Source of the DNA: Antedon mediterranea
Lineage: Eukaryota; Echinodermata; Crinoidea; Comatulida; Antedonidae
DNA length: 64,000 nucleotides
Assembly (NCBI RefSeq): GCF_964355755.1
Contig: NC_092679.1
Coordinates: forward strand, 23,684,432-23,748,431
Direction of reading: 5' to 3'
Under the pieces are notes generated by a model, which worked only from the letters and a program-made list of their open reading frames with translations, was not told where the DNA came from and searched no databases. Shown one piece after another: positions 48,465 through 63,103 of this stretch. The stretch's first letter is position 1. Each line of letters opens with the position of its first letter. A program made the position numbers and the translations under genes.

Positions 48465-48522
48465 CTGAACAGCTAGAAAGCGGCAAAACGGCCAATATCA
48501 CAAGGATTTGAAAGATGAACAT
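48465..48522 (-). CDS. signal-peptide-like exon upstream of calpain gene 2
   Basis: Identical to the 33884-33941 exon: start, 19 hydrophobic residues, phase-1 GT donor. The TATA box is at 48612-48618 and the upstream block has a CCAATCA (minus strand). Confidence 0.45.
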
Positions 48523-50254
48523 CTTTTTACACAATTCTGTATAAACGCTAAACTTTACCTCCGACAGTTCGTACTGTGTCTGGTTAACGTTAATATAGCA
48601 TGTTTTGTTGGCTTTATAACATACCTGATTGTATTCTTGCAGTGTGATTGGTCAATTACGCATCATGTGTTATTTAGCTTTTTGTAAGTATTTTGAGCAT
48701 TTTGCCCGTCGACGTTTTTGACTCTGATCGAATTCGAACATCAACTTGTTGTGCACGCCGTCTATAACGGCTCAACTCAGCGTCCAAAGTTGAATGGCCT
48801 AGCTTCCCGAACTAGCATTCGTCAATGATTTACATTGAATATAGGCCTAAGTAGGTGTGTTATAAAATAAATAGTGCATTTTTTTATTTGGTCAACGGCG
48901 GATCTGGTCAATTTCGCCTAGATAAAATTTGAGTCGTCAGTTTTTCAACTCATGAATTATTTTCACCATCAAACTCATAAACAAGCTCTCCTATGATTGC
49001 CACATCTGCTTTATTCTGCTTTATCTGCATCACTTTTACAAAACATTCCCAATTATTGAGTTATAACTCAACGTGTTCAACCTTTTTTTTTGTACAAGAG
49101 TACTTTATGAATATGATTGAATGTCAGAATAACAATTATTTTCAAGACATCATCTGAGAAAGAAGTTATGCGATTGGAAAAACTTCATGCCGTAATTGCT
49201 AAATGAATTGTCAAATTCAGCTTATCCTCAGAGACCTAGATCAATTTATGAACGCATTTTACTTACAGATATTTTTACCATTGCGTGAATTTTAGTTATT
49301 TAGATAAATCACATATAAATGATATTTGTTTTATATTTCAAGCATTATGATATAGAACTTAGAAAGTTGATGGATGTCATATACCTCTATGATAAAATTA
49401 ATTGAAAAACCATCCTAAATTAAATTGTCGCTTGTGATTGGTTAACTTGAGTCACGCAAAGCTTTTTTACCGATTTCCAATACAAAACTATTATACCATT
49501 GTTATTATTAGTGACGATTGACGTGTCCTGAAGTGTACCAAGAAGGCAAAAAAAAAAAACAACAGGCATACCACTCCATTGCAAATGGTATGGCCAAGTG
49601 GTGATCTGACGGTGAGTTATAAATTGTGTTACTTTAACGAGTTATTACATTAGACTATAAAGTTGTTGCTCTTAGTTAAGTCAATCCACACCCTGAATGC
49701 ATAAAACAATAGAAATTTGACAAGTTTTTGTTCCATAGAATAATCATTTATGCTGTCTTTGATAAAAATGATTTTTTTTTAATCCAATCCAATGACTTCA
49801 TGATAAATAAAAACAATAAAATCGTTGTAGTCAAGATATTATTACTCTTACTAATCATGACGTCATTTGATTGGACGTGTGAAAATATCATTTTCATCAA
49901 AGACAACATAGATGCTTATCCTATAGTTATAGGATGAAAATTTATAAAATTCTCATTTGTTTCAGGTATGAAAAATGCATATTTATCAATTTATCGTCGA
50001 TCGTTGTCGTTCTAGTGTGTGAATGAGCATTAGGTCTACCCTTACCGGTTATTAAGTGTTTATTTGTAGACGTGCACTATACCGTATATCGATCAGATTA
50101 GTAGTGTTATAGTTTTAATAGTAGTTGTTGTAATACTCGCTGCACTTGGTTACGCCAGTAGTTCAGTACATAAGATGTAGAATTAAAATAAAAACTATGC
50201 TATATTTATTTATATATTCTGGTGTCTTAAACTTGCTGTTACTTCTTTCCGAGA

Positions 50255-53200
50255 TTAAAGCTTGGCACATATTTCGAGCAACTGAAAAAAAAAATAAACA
50301 TTTAACTGTACTTCCAGATCTTCCGAAAGCTACAGGTTAGTTTGATTCGACAAATATTCGAATAAGATTGTTTTCATTCATTTCATTAAATTTTTAATCG
50401 TTTGTATAGGCCATCGAACTGTATTACTGTAAAATTTACGGTTATTAATTTGGAAAATGTAAGTACATTAACAAAAAAAACTTTAAAATTTAACAGTTTT
50501 TTACAGGGTAAACCTACTGTACAGTTCATTCCAAGTTTTATATAATTAATTTAGATTTTGCAATGCATATACTTTAACACCAGATATTGACTACCTTTGA
50601 AACGACTATCTATAAGAATACATGTGTAAATTTATTTCTAATATTTTATTAAAAGTGTACACGTTATTGCTTAAAAAACCCCCAAACAACTATGCCTGTT
50701 TGAGAGCAATGCGTAAAGTATTAGTAATTATAAAGAACTTTAGAACCATTATATTATTCATTATTAGTCTAATATTACTTACGTCTTCAAGTGTAAATTC
50801 CAGAGATTTCTCATTTGTTCCACCGAGCTTTTCAAATTTTCCTGCATAGTAAAAATATGGTAGAATTTTGATGGATGAATGAGGATGGATGATGATGACG
50901 ATGAGGAGGATGATGGATGGAATGATGATGAGGATGATGATGATAATTAATGGGTGATGGATGAATGATGATGGGTGGATGATTTATGGATGGATAATTG
51001 ATGAAAGATGATGACGACGAAGAGGAAGATGATTAGAGAATTTGGTGCTTAGGATGATGAATGATGAGGATGATAGGTAAAAATTGATGAGGATGATGGA
51101 TCAGGATGATGGATGTTGGTGGACGATGATTGATGATGATGATGATGATGACGAGATATAATGTAGGCCACTGGCAGAGTTCGTGCTTGATGGCTATGGC
51201 TTAGAGTCGAACCCAGGTAAGCAAGATATCTGATTCACACGGGCACTCTGGATCTTACAGTGTTACAACGCTTTTACACGGAATGTAAACACATTGTAAG
51301 ATGTGTATAAAATGTGAATTTGTGTACAAAGAATAAGAGTTTGAATAGGCTACTTACTGATAACGTAGCGAATCTTTGAAACCATTAGGAAAAATTTGTC
51401 GTATGTAATCTTATTATCACTGCCAACGTACCGGCTCACTAGGTGCTGCAGTACAGCGTCACTGGTTTTAAGACCTGAAACAGAATCCGTTGAATAGTTT
51501 AAAAAATGGTTCTTCGTTTGCATTTAATAAACTGTAAATATTGCATAGTATTTAAATATATATGTACGTTCAAGACTGCCGCTTTTAAAAAAAGGCGTGT
51601 GTTCAAATAAATGTATATACAATAGTCATGTCGTACGAAAGGCATATCAAAGTCTTAATGAATGGTTGTATCCAATTAGAGGTTGAGGACTCGGTGATGA
51701 AGTGACGGGACGGGAGTTTAAAAAACCCGCGGCGCTCCTACCCACTGGTCACTACCGTAGATACCTGCTCGTGACAATGCATCTCGTAACTCGCTCACAT
51801 CAAGAGTTTTGCTTTCGTCCTTATCAGCTCGAAGAAACATCATCTGAAATCAGAAACTAAGTCTAAACATTTAGACGATGCGCTAGCCATAATCACGTAG
51901 GCCTAAGGTCTAAAGCGAAGCTAAGTTCGAATGGATGTAGCCATTTAAACTTGCCAACTTTGTATTGGTAATGTTTTACAACAAAATGGAGTTGACTCAG
52001 TCAAATCCGTCTCATATGCCACTGAGTAATATTAAAATGAATATGATTTTTTACTTGGCGAAATAAAATGTTGTCAATTATAGTAGGCATCTACTTGCTT
52101 TGTTTGCCTGTTTATTTGTACGATATTGTTTAAGTTATTGTCCTGTATAATTGTTGACGTTAATAGATATCATACCTATTAGGAAAATTGATATATTGGT
52201 AAATTATTATATTGATAAATCATTATATTGATATCTCCAGTTACCCGTATCTTAGCCGAAATATTTAATAGCCTGCCCTCTGTCGCTCTACATTTTGCCA
52301 AGTGTTGTATTTCGCTGTATCTATTATTATATTAGTTATTGGTACTTACATCACAGTAAAATGACCATGCTCCAATAGCAATGCCTTCATTGACAGAAAG
52401 TTTCCGAGAATCGTCTTCCTATAGTTTTAAGCTTAAGGAATTTAGACAAAAAACTTGCACTTCTTTACCGTATACCATCAATAGATCTTATAGATCTAGG
52501 CCTAAGTCTCCATCCATGTTCAGTTCAAGATAAAATAATTCATTATTGACATGACCAGAAACATACAGGAAGGGTAGCATACACTTTTTGGCGCTCTCAA
52601 TGTTATTTATTTCTAGAGACAATATGTTAAATCGTGAAATATGTTAACCATTTTGATCAGAGCATGAATTTCTTCCCATTTGATGATGGTAGACGATGAT
52701 GGTGCCCACATTGGTTACAGGGAAGCCTGATCCGAATCATCCCAGTTTCTTATTTTACATTTCAAATATTTTTGGAAAACTTTTTTAACAAAAGGATACG
52801 TCAAACAGTGAGGCAATAGCTGCCGACGTCTCATGTGATATATCAGAAGGAATGATATCTATAAGAAATAATATTTTTTATTACATTACAATTTATTATT
52901 ATTATCTAGACATAGACAGATGATCATTAGAAACTGTCGAATATAATTATGCCAAATATGACTTCACTTTAAATGTTACATAATACATAATAAAGAATTT
53001 ATTGTGGTGGCGTACTGAGACATATAACATACTTTCTTGTTTCCAACGTACAAAGAAGTTATCCAGTTCTGAGTTGTCCATCAACCCGTCCTGTAAGATG
53101 TAATTGGGTTTAACTGTTTACGGCTGGAATACTGCATGAACACAGCATCTTCATACCATTTATAAAATTTGCTAACATTTACGTATCATTTTTTTATAAT

Positions 53201-56200
53201 GTCTATCTTACAACTTTATTAAATCATACTTGATTTGTGGAACCCTTTCTCTGCTTTCAAGATGTAATGCTTTGTAAATGTTTATATTTTATATAACAAT
53301 AAATCAATTTAAAGCCAGAGTTAATGGATCTAAGGCAAATTAATATTCAATTCAATTCAATTCAAAGCAACATTTATTTTCTCCTTTCATATACAAAATA
53401 GATTTCAGTGATCAATAAATATGTAAACAAAATTCGAAAGAAGAAGGTACACGCCCAGAAAGATGAAAAACACATCTTGTGGAGGACGTACCTATTACAG
53501 ACACAGACAATGAAAATTTATAAAATAAAAAAAATATAAAAATAAAAAAAAAAATAAATAAAAAATTGACCGAGGAAAAGTTAATATTTGGCAATAAGGT
53601 GACTTTTAAGTTTAGATAAAAATGATTTACTAGAAAGAGAGTTTAAGATGGGGAGTGGCAGATCGTTCCAAAAAGTGGGTCCGGAATACCTAATGTTGTG
53701 TTGAAAGTGGTTGGTTTTATGGGTTGGAATATGTAATTTTGAACAAATACGGGTATTATGATAATGAATTGAAGAATTTGGAGTGAACATGGAGCACAGA
53801 TGTTTGGGAAGGTTGGAATTAATAGAAGAAAAGATGAACGAGCCTTGTTGGGTTAGATTGATATCGGAGACTTTGAGAAGATTAAGCTTTGAAAAAAGAT
53901 GAGATGAATGAGACAGGGGTGGGGCGCCAGATATAACCCTGATGGCCTTTTTTTGAAGAGTTTGAAGTTTTTTAATACTGGAAGGATAAGAGTTGCACCA
54001 GACAATATTGCAATAGTTAAGATAAGGCAGGATGAGGGAGCAGTACAGGATACGAAGAATGTTAGGGGGTGAAAAAGAAGAAAGTCTAGTGATGATGCCA
54101 AGACTTTTTGAAATTTTATTCTCAACAAAATTGATGTGATTTTTTCCATGAAAGTCGACTGTCAAGATGAACTCCTTAAAATGTAGCAGATTGGACTGAG
54201 GGAATATCATGATTGTTAATAGAAATGTTATAGTTTGCAGTATCAATGTTTTTAATTTTCTGAGGGGTTCCAAACAGGATGAAGTTACATTTTTTTGTGG
54301 TTAAGAGAAAGTTTGTTAGCTGAAAAGTATTGAGACATGAGGGTCAGATTGGTATTAACAGTATTAAATAAGGTTTGAATATCAGGGTCAGAGTAATAAA
54401 CAGTGGTGTCGTCAGCATATAGAAAAAAATTAAGAATTGCAGAAGAAAGATATATATCATTAATATATAGAATAAATAGGAGGGGGCCAAGAAGAGAGCC
54501 CTGGGGAACACCACAAGTAACAGGGTTGAAGTTGGAGACAGAATTAGAATACTTGGTACATTGGAAACGATTGGTAAGGTAACTTTTGAAAAGATCATAT
54601 GCGGGCCCTCTAATTCCATAGTGGGATAGTTTAAATAAAACTATGTTGTGGTCTATTGTATCGAATGCCTTTGACAAATCTATAAAAACGCCGATGGCTA
54701 GATGGCCACTTTCAAATGCGTCAACAATTTTGTTTGTTAAGTCAATGAGAGCCATGGGTGTGTTGTGACCTTTTCTAAAGCCATATTGATTTTTGTGAAG
54801 AATGTTTTGAGATAAATGAAAATGTACGATCGTAGATTACCCTTTCTAAAGCTTTAGAGAAAATAGAGAGGACAGAGATGGGGCGATAGTTAGAGAAATC
54901 AGATTTGTTTCCAGATTTGTAGATAGGGGTAACGCGCGCAAACTTCATCCTGTCTGGGAAAACACCCTTTAATAAAGCAAGATTAAAAATATGGGTAAGT
55001 GGAAAAGAAATGAGATCGGCAATATGTTTGATGGGCTTGGTTTGGAAATCATCAATACCGGGTGATTTGTTGTTTTTAAAGGTAGAAATGATTTTAAAAA
55101 CTTCGGCCTCATTGACTGGAGTAAAGAATATTGAGTTAGGGGTAGGGTTGGGTAAAAAGTCTTTAAATGATCTGTTACTATTGGGAATTTTATTAGCAAG
55201 TGAAGGGCCGATTTCAGAAAAATATTTGTTAAAGGCATTTGAAATTATATTGGAATCATTAGTCAACTCACCTTGAAAATTGAAAGTATTTGTATGTGTA
55301 TTATTTGATTTATTGAGCAGGGAATTAATTGATTTCCAAGTTGCCTTAATATCATTTTTGTGTTTGAGAAACGTTTTGTGAAAATGATTTTTTTTTGCAG
55401 CTTTAATTGTAGTATTTAATTTATTACGGAATTGTTTAAAGGCTGTTTCATTTTTTTGGGTGGGACAATGGATAAATTTAGAGTACAGTTTATGTTTGTG
55501 TTTAATTGAATTAAGTAGGCCATTAGACATCCATGACTTTAATTTATTATTTTTTTTTTCGTTTTTGAGGAGAGGAAAGTGTTTATCATATATTGATTTT
55601 AATATAAGTTCAAAGTGTGAATAAGCCTTATTTGGGTCATCAGTGTTAATAACATCAGTCCAATGTTGGGTGGAAATTTCAAGACGAAAGTTTGCCAGTG
55701 AAGTAAGGTTAAATTTTCTAAAAGTATAGTTTTTATTTGGCATTCCTTATGCCACTACTGACTTACCTCTCCAGCATATTCTTCAAAGACTGATTGAATG
55801 ATTTCAACCATCATTGGGTCAAGCGTTTTATTCTAAAATAAAGTAAAACATTGTATATCTATATAATTACGATCTAGTATAGCAACAATGCTGCTGCTGT
55901 GATTGGTGGGTTCCTCTTCTTGTGTTTTATTTTTGTTTCTGTTTATTTGTCTGAATACAGGGTTCTCTGGGAGAACAGTCTTTAACTAAAGAGGTCCCCA
56001 GTAAAAAGAAGAAATAAATAAAAGAAAAATAAAGACATGTTGAATTATACAACTACAAGTATTCACGGATGTTACTGTTTTGTATAGTATTATGACCACC
56101 AATGCATTTGGCCGTTTTGTAAACCTGATGTGTATTCTTCAATTGTATATAGGCAAATACCATAATTTGTATAATAGATCATAGACAAATTCTTAAAAAC

Positions 56201-59200
56201 ATGCTAATGTTTTACTCTAATTTTTACTGAATTGAAAATAATAAATGTAACGAACATGATTGTGATACGGTATCACGAAACTTTCCTAATGCTCAGTCTA
56301 CACTATCAAACTAGTTTGACAACAAAGTGTGATGTGACCAAATATGATATCATTATATCCATTTATGTGCACATCACATTTGTTTTTGTCAAATAAAGCT
56401 TGATAGTGCAGATAAAGCTTAACACAAAAGACACAAATACTTTTTAGAATACACCTACCTCTGATAACGTTGAAGTGTAAAACGATGTGCTGTTTGCCGA
56501 TCTAAAAAAATATGAATACTCAAATCAAGCTAGATTTTTTTTAGGTTTCCGTTATAAATGCATTTACGGATATAGAAACTACCAAAATACTGTACATAAT
56601 TGTGAACTATTTCTTGTAGATATGCAAAAAATCTGTAGACCATTAATTTTGTAGATTATTACAAATTACATTGATGTTTTAGTTAATAATGAGTACAATA
56701 CCGTATACTTACTTGGTCTTTGAAAAAGCTCTGCAAAAGAAACGCAAAAGGAACGGATATTCTTTGTCCTTTTCAAACGTTGAAGGAATGATGACGTAAT
56801 TACCCGGACCAAGATCCATGAACAGAGCAGCTTCTCGTATTCCTCGTTTGTGTTCAAATGAGTGTAGTGGTTTGCTTGCTTGTATGAACTCCATATCCAC
56901 TGGACATCCATTTTCTGTCTGTGAGTTAAAAACTATTAGTGTAACTAATAATAAAGAGGGTACAACAACAGAATATTACGAAGAAAAAAATTAGAAGATG
57001 TATAAAAAATGGAAAAGAATGAATGAATAAAGGTGTTAACCACGAAAGATTTAAAAAAAATTGTAATTGTAACTATTTTAATTTTTTGCTATTTAATCTG
57101 AATATTGCTTTCTGTAGCGCTTTGACCATATTTGGTGGAAAAGTGACCACAAGTATTTAATGTTCATCTGAAACATGCTCCAGCTGAAACAGTACAATTC
57201 CGGCACTAGTAAAGGCCAACCAATTTCATTGATCTACCTAGTTTCTCACATTTTGGATTTCCAGTAATTAACCTAAAGGTATTTATGTAGTTAAAGGATC
57301 TCAATGGAAATAAGATAATACGCCTTTTGGGATATCCTGGAAAGTATGTCATAAATGTGTTTATTTGTAACTTATGTTATCACTTTGTATGTATGATTAT
57401 AATTTCCTGATAAATACAAATCAAATCATGTTGGTAATGTCAAAACAATGAATGAATATTAATCAAAATGGTGTGTCACGATCAAATTAATTCGTGAATC
57501 ATTAAAACTAAATTCAGTAACTATTTTTAAGACAATTTAGAAAAAAATTACTTTGTACATATCAAACCCGAGATCAGAGTCTTCCCACCCGGATTCTTCT
57601 CTGTCTTTGCCAACTGCCATCAGAGAGACAACCACTAAATCACCATTATTGTCAACTTGTATGTTGTACTGGGGGTTCTTGTGGAAATCTAAGGAAAGAG
57701 AGTGCAGTAGTATAATTTGCTTGTTACACACGAAACACAATCATGCAGGGCACTTTGAAGAACTCATCTGTTTTTAGAAGATAACAATCGTAGAAGATTT
57801 TTTTTAATTTCCATTTTTAATGGTTTAGTTAGATTGTAAATTGAAACGAATTTAAGAAGATGTGATTTCGCGCTAGAGAGTGAGTCAACCGCTAATTGTA
57901 GGCCTACGGTTTGATGAAGATGTAATTTTTTGAAAATGTAATTGCACACCAGAGATCCTTGGGTAATGCCCAACTATTGGAGGAGATGAAATTACATAGA
58001 GGTGAGTTTCTTTGTAATTTTACTACCAATTTTTTGATATTGTATCTTTTTATTTGTTGCATACTTTCTTTATTATTTTCATAACGTCCCATAGCAGTTG
58101 AACCTTTTTGCCATTTATTCAAATGTTCAGTCACGTGCCATTTCACATCTTTGTCAGACAGCTCTGGTGGGATGTGAAGAATTCTCAGCTCGTTGAATCT
58201 GTGCAGGATGTCTTTGAGAACCATCCTTAAATAAATGAAGCAAATGAATTTTTTAATGCGCTGTTAAAATATTGGGGATGAGGTCAATATAATCATGGTC
58301 GCATGCGTCTAAATTTTAATTCTCAGTCGGCACGGTTAGTGCCATAGACAATAATTGGTTTCTATTGCGTGTGCTCGGTCCGTGCGACAAATCCACTATC
58401 TTGTTTTCTATTCGTTTGCCAATACAAAGCATTACATAGACGCACGGTCAACCGAGCCGATGGATATAATGATATAGCACGACCGATAGTCTATTCCTAG
58501 TTTAGCTTCGGTTGAGTACAGTGGCTCACTTACCAGAAATCACCATCGAGCTCACTTTTTATACCAAACTTTTTCATGGTATCTTTATCCAAAGATTTCA
58601 TTTCTTCTGACCTAAGATGTTAATGTAAATTGTTACGTTGTAATATGAATTGTTTTCGTTCATAAACAAAAAAATTAATAAAATTAATTGTACCTGACGT
58701 AACTTTATGACGATAACTCGTAACGAAAACTAGACGGTACAATAGTAGGCCTAAACTATTCCAAAAGGGACTAAAAAAGAGATTTTTTAATTATGCAAAC
58801 AACCAAAGGTTTGTATGTAGGCCTCTCTTGTGAGCAATATATTTCTTACTTGTCACCCCATGGTCCAGTCCATTCACAGCGTTCTGTGCTTAGAATTCTG
58901 ATGATACTTGCAGAGTTCATTTTACCATTGTTGTCATACGTTACCTAAAAGTTCACAATAAGATAAGAAATGAAAGGATTTTTGACTTATCGGTGTTGTA
59001 ATATACAACTAATAAATAAATTATGACAACAAAAAAACAATTTCATGAGGTGAAAGATGAAAGCATATATTTTCAGAAGGCGAATGAAATTATTTTGATA
59101 TATTGAACGAACATTATTTGTTTATAACAGACCATTCAAAATGAGACAGCGTTCACATTTTTAACATTGAAATAGAACAATTAGGCGGCGCACACAGCCA

Positions 59201-61459
59201 TATAATAATAATTGATCGAACGTGATCAGTCAACAACAGCCTGTGGGTGCACTGTGGAACTAAAATGAACGCGCAAAACGAAATGCAGTAGCCGCATAAT
59301 AATATAACGAAATCGCACTCTCGATTACGAAATTAGAAGTTAAATAGAATATTATTATTTATCTTTCAATCAAATTAAAATGGTCGATACGTTCTTATTG
59401 CATCATTATGATATCTATTGCTGCGTTGTATGATTGAAAACAGGAACACATCAAAATACCTAGGTAGCTTTAAATAAAACGTTATTTGAAATCATTGAAG
59501 TTACCAAATCTTGTAATTGAAAGTTGAGTTAAATGTAGAATTAACATATATCGTATTAAAAAGACGTGTAAAGGTTAATACAAAAGTTAATGTAAATTAT
59601 AAACCCACGTGTTTTACACTTCCAGATAGAATGTACATGCTCTGTAGTTGAAGACCGCACAAATCAAGATTCTCGTCATTTAAAAGGCCGGTCACAAGTG
59701 ATCCAGTTTTTCTCCACATCATCAACTTGGAACGAAGTATAGCCTCTGTGAAGTCAGACATATCTACTCTCTCAACAGTACCACCAGATAGATCAATCAA
59801 AGCTTCAGGGATATCAAATGTACAATCCATCGCCTCGTAACGTAATAAAAGCCTTCATTATAAAACAAAAACAAAATATGTTGTTTGTTTGTTAGTTTGT
59901 TAATAGGATGGATAGTCAGCAGTGTCCTTTTCACTCGAGCTACTGTGAAAACTACTCAGTTCTCATAATATGAGAGCTTTTCAAAGTGCTGGAGAATGGA
60001 GCAGTGACAAGGGTTTTCCTGCGCTATCTTCAGATTGAATTTTGTTATTTTAAGAATGTTTCTCTTTGTTGGTGTAAACTATTTGTATTAGGTGCTATAA
60101 GACTATCATTATCAAATTAGCAAACTACTATTCTGTTCCCCTTAAAAAGCACGATCCATGTCAACATGTATGAGCATGGATACAATTATTCATGGTAGAC
60201 CTAGTTTCCCAAAAGCTTAATTTTGATTTAAGGAGTGTAAGTTGAGATGGAATTGAAGTTTTGAAGAATATACGGTAATTGTGATTATAACTGTACCCTT
60301 AGGCTTCACAACGTTGTTTCTAAAATCTAAAGTAGTTACACGTTTTGATACTGCAGAAGTTGGAATATGCATTGTCTTTGGTAGAGGGAGGTAATCATGA
60401 TAAAAATGATCATAAACAGATACGATTCTTTTCAAAGTGTTTAAACATTTAGGACTTTATTATTTTATCTCGGGTATTGTTGTGATGGTGACTTGCAGTA
60501 AAAGTGTAAAAGAACACTTACTTTGCCAATGCCTTTTCCATGAGAGGAGCCCAGAATTCATCTTTTGATTGGCAGCGACTGAACATCAGTTTACCATCCA
60601 GTGTTGGCAGTTGATCGTCAATGACAATTTCATACCAGGATCCAAATCTCCAAAATCTGAATCTAAAGATGCCTTTATAGTCGTCTTTGAACGACTGTTC
60701 TGGACAGACGTAGTTGAGTACGGACGGAACAAGCGTCATCCCTGCCAATGCATTCATGAATGACGCGTTTGCTGTAGGAAAATTGAGTGAACTCAAACGT
60801 TACAGTGTAGTTTGTTGCAAAGCGTTTCGCCTCCATTGCCTATTAATTGTAAAAGAACTTTATACTGAATTTATAAATTAAAGACGCCAAAGTCTTACCA
60901 AGGCCCTCGTCTCTGGCTAAAATAACCTCATTAAAGGATGCTCCATCTTTAAAAAAGAAGGGTTCCTGCTTGCCTTCTAAGATTTCCTAAGAGAAAACAC
61001 GGTTTTGTCAGTTTATTTTTGGATGGAATCCAAATGTTAGGCCTAGTTAAAAGGCAGCAGATTGAAATTTTCTAGCTAGCTTCTATGCCCTAGGCCGTTG
61101 CAAATAAACATTGTGTGGGTTCCATGGAGTAGTTACTTCCATATAGTTACCGCCTTAATAAATTATGGCGAATAATATTGCATACCCATGAATATGCCTA
61201 GTACAATTGATAATGTTAGTTATTGTAAGTAGTACTATTTATATTGAATAGAAACGCTTACTTTTGGACGTAGCCACCTGATGTCATTTCGCCTCTCGTA
61301 TAAGTCAAACAAATATGTATCTTCTTTAATGAATATAGACTCGTTACATGCCTTAAAACATGGATCTTTGAATAGGTTGTCCCTATTGTACTGACTATCT
61401 TCTATCAGATCGGCGTAGTTTTGGCCACAAATTGTGTTTAATTTGATGGACTTAGCCAT
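50255..61459 (-). CDS. calpain-like pseudoprotease, gene 3 (18 exons, 677 aa)
   Basis: Exons: 61459-61262, 60986-60899, 60771-60522, 59852-59609, 58944-58850, 58611-58534, 58225-58065, 57688-57552, 56918-56713, 56501-56459, 55832-55767, 53090-53033, 52858-52800, 52418-52350, 51843-51765, 51474-51358, 50841-50783 and 50281-50255. The structure equals gene 2. The few differences include one amino-acid change in exon 3 (H to R in the [12 protein letters not shown] stretch, base near 60576), a synonymous change in exon 4 (near 59699) and a synonymous change in exon 17. The catalytic positions are again Ala98, Ser257 and Ser279. The reading frame is intact, so the gene could make full-length protein. 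Confidence 0.87.
50868..51160. repeat. (GATG)n repeat in intron 16 of gene 3
   Basis: A copy of the 36287-36580 tract at +14581 bp, next to exon 17. Confidence 0.95.
53347..55744 (-). mobile_element. LINE in intron 11 of gene 3 (duplicate of the gene 2 insertion)
   Basis: Same 5' truncation point, same two frameshifts and same (TTGAA)n tail as 38766-41163. It was copied with the unit and is not a second insertion. Confidence 0.9.
56291..56418. mobile_element. MITE-like element in intron 10 (gene 3 copy)
   Basis: The same inverted-repeat element as at 27129-27256, carried by the tandem unit. Confidence 0.65.
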
Positions 61460-61583
61460 GTCTCAATAGACTTATAATCCAAAATGAATCGTAATATCAG
61501 ATGAGAGCAGCTTTAATACTGAACAAACCACCACATCATTACAATAAAAGCTATTGTATTTTCATTGGGTTATTATGATTGTG

Positions 61584-61591
61584 TGACGTCA
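61584..61591 (-). promoter_or_regulatory. CRE palindrome upstream of calpain exon 1, gene 3
   Basis: TGACGTCA, about 125 bp upstream of the ATG at 61459. Confidence 0.4.
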
Positions 61592-63045
61592 AACAATAAG
61601 TTCAATTTTAATGGTACATCATAAGCAGTAACTTATATATGTAACCAATATACCGTAAGAAAAGACATATTGGAATTTAATTATGGAATAACAATAGTAC
61701 TGCATATTATCATTAGGGGCAGTTTAAAGAGATTATTCTAAGGATAGCAATTTTCTATAACGCTACCATTTGTGTGTGTACTGTAAATTTAGATTTATTT
61801 TTATTACAAAATAAAAAGGTTTTCAATTTAACATATGCATTTAATTGTTATGTATTTATGCTCCCTGAATACGCTTTTATGGCAATAATATTTAATTGTT
61901 TATCTTCGTTCTTTAAAAAATGTACTGATAGTAATTGCAGTTAGTCCCATCGGAAACCAGCTTGCGATTTCAATACATACATTATTGAAAAAAATTAATG
62001 TTCAAAAATATTCTGTAAAACTACGTCATAGTTGGGCAAATGTCTTATCTTGCTTAACAATCTACAATTAGGTTTATCCAATTCGACATTTTAATATAAT
62101 GCCGCTTTTGAATAATTCTATATGCATAACTTGTATTTATACATTTTGTAAACTTGAACTCCAGCCTAGTGAAACACGCAAAAATGTATAATTATCTTTC
62201 TAAGGGAGATAATGAGGTAGATATACTCTAATAGTATATTGTGTGTCGTGTATGTTTGAAGATGTAGGCATATAGTGTAGGACTTGTAACAACGAGGCAA
62301 TGTAACTGTCAAAGAAGGATGAGTCTATTGGCGGTATCTACAAAAGAAGAAACAAGATGTTTGATACCCGCGATATCTAATCTTATTATGATCTCTCCTT
62401 ATTATTTTGGACAAGACTAATTCCAGATTTAAGTAGTCGTCCTACCATTGTTTTAAATGATGTCTTCGTGTTTTGTTTGATCAACTGAAATAAGAATTCT
62501 GTTCCGTCATAACCGTATGTGATGCATGAAGATAAATGTAATTTTTCGGTTGACTTATGGAATTATATATACGAATGGTTTGATCGAAATTGCTATTGAA
62601 TAAATTGAAAGAACGCTCATCATTTTTACCACCTTAGTTACCACAAAGGACTGCCTGAATAATATCATAGGAAAATATATAATATCTCTATGGTAATATC
62701 GATTTAAATATTAACAAAATATTGAACTAATTCTAGTAAGTAGTAGTAATCTAGTAAGTGAAATATTTTTAAATATTATAAAATCTTGGTTTGTTTATTT
62801 ACCTATTGTTATTATTTTTTCGTCTTGTTATTGTTAAATATATAATGCAGGTTATTGTGTTCCAAATCATAAACAGACGGAGCATGCGCTCTCTCGAGGG
62901 TTTGCTGAAAAAAAGGTCAAAGTTCAATTCAATTCAATTCAAGAAACATTTATTGACCAACAATATTATATCATAACAATGGTTGGCATATAATATATAT
63001 AGTCGAGAGACTACAAAAGACAAACATTTTTTAAATGAGAGTCAC

Positions 63046-63103
63046 CTGAACAGCTAGAAAGCGGCAAAACGGCCAATATCACAAGGATTTGAAAGATGAA
63101 CAT
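63046..63103 (-). CDS. signal-peptide-like exon upstream of calpain gene 3
   Basis: Identical to the exons at 33884 and 48465, with the TATA box at 63193-63199 and CCAATCA upstream. Confidence 0.45.

Larger units (their letters stand above)
41415..55995. repeat. 14581-bp tandem unit, copy B
   Basis: The second complete unit, near-identical to 26834-41414. Example differences from copy A are acagcg instead of acaacg near 44567, gattgg instead of gatagg near 48650, and ccgagc instead of ccaagc near 50823. The length is conserved to the base over the whole unit. Confidence 0.9.
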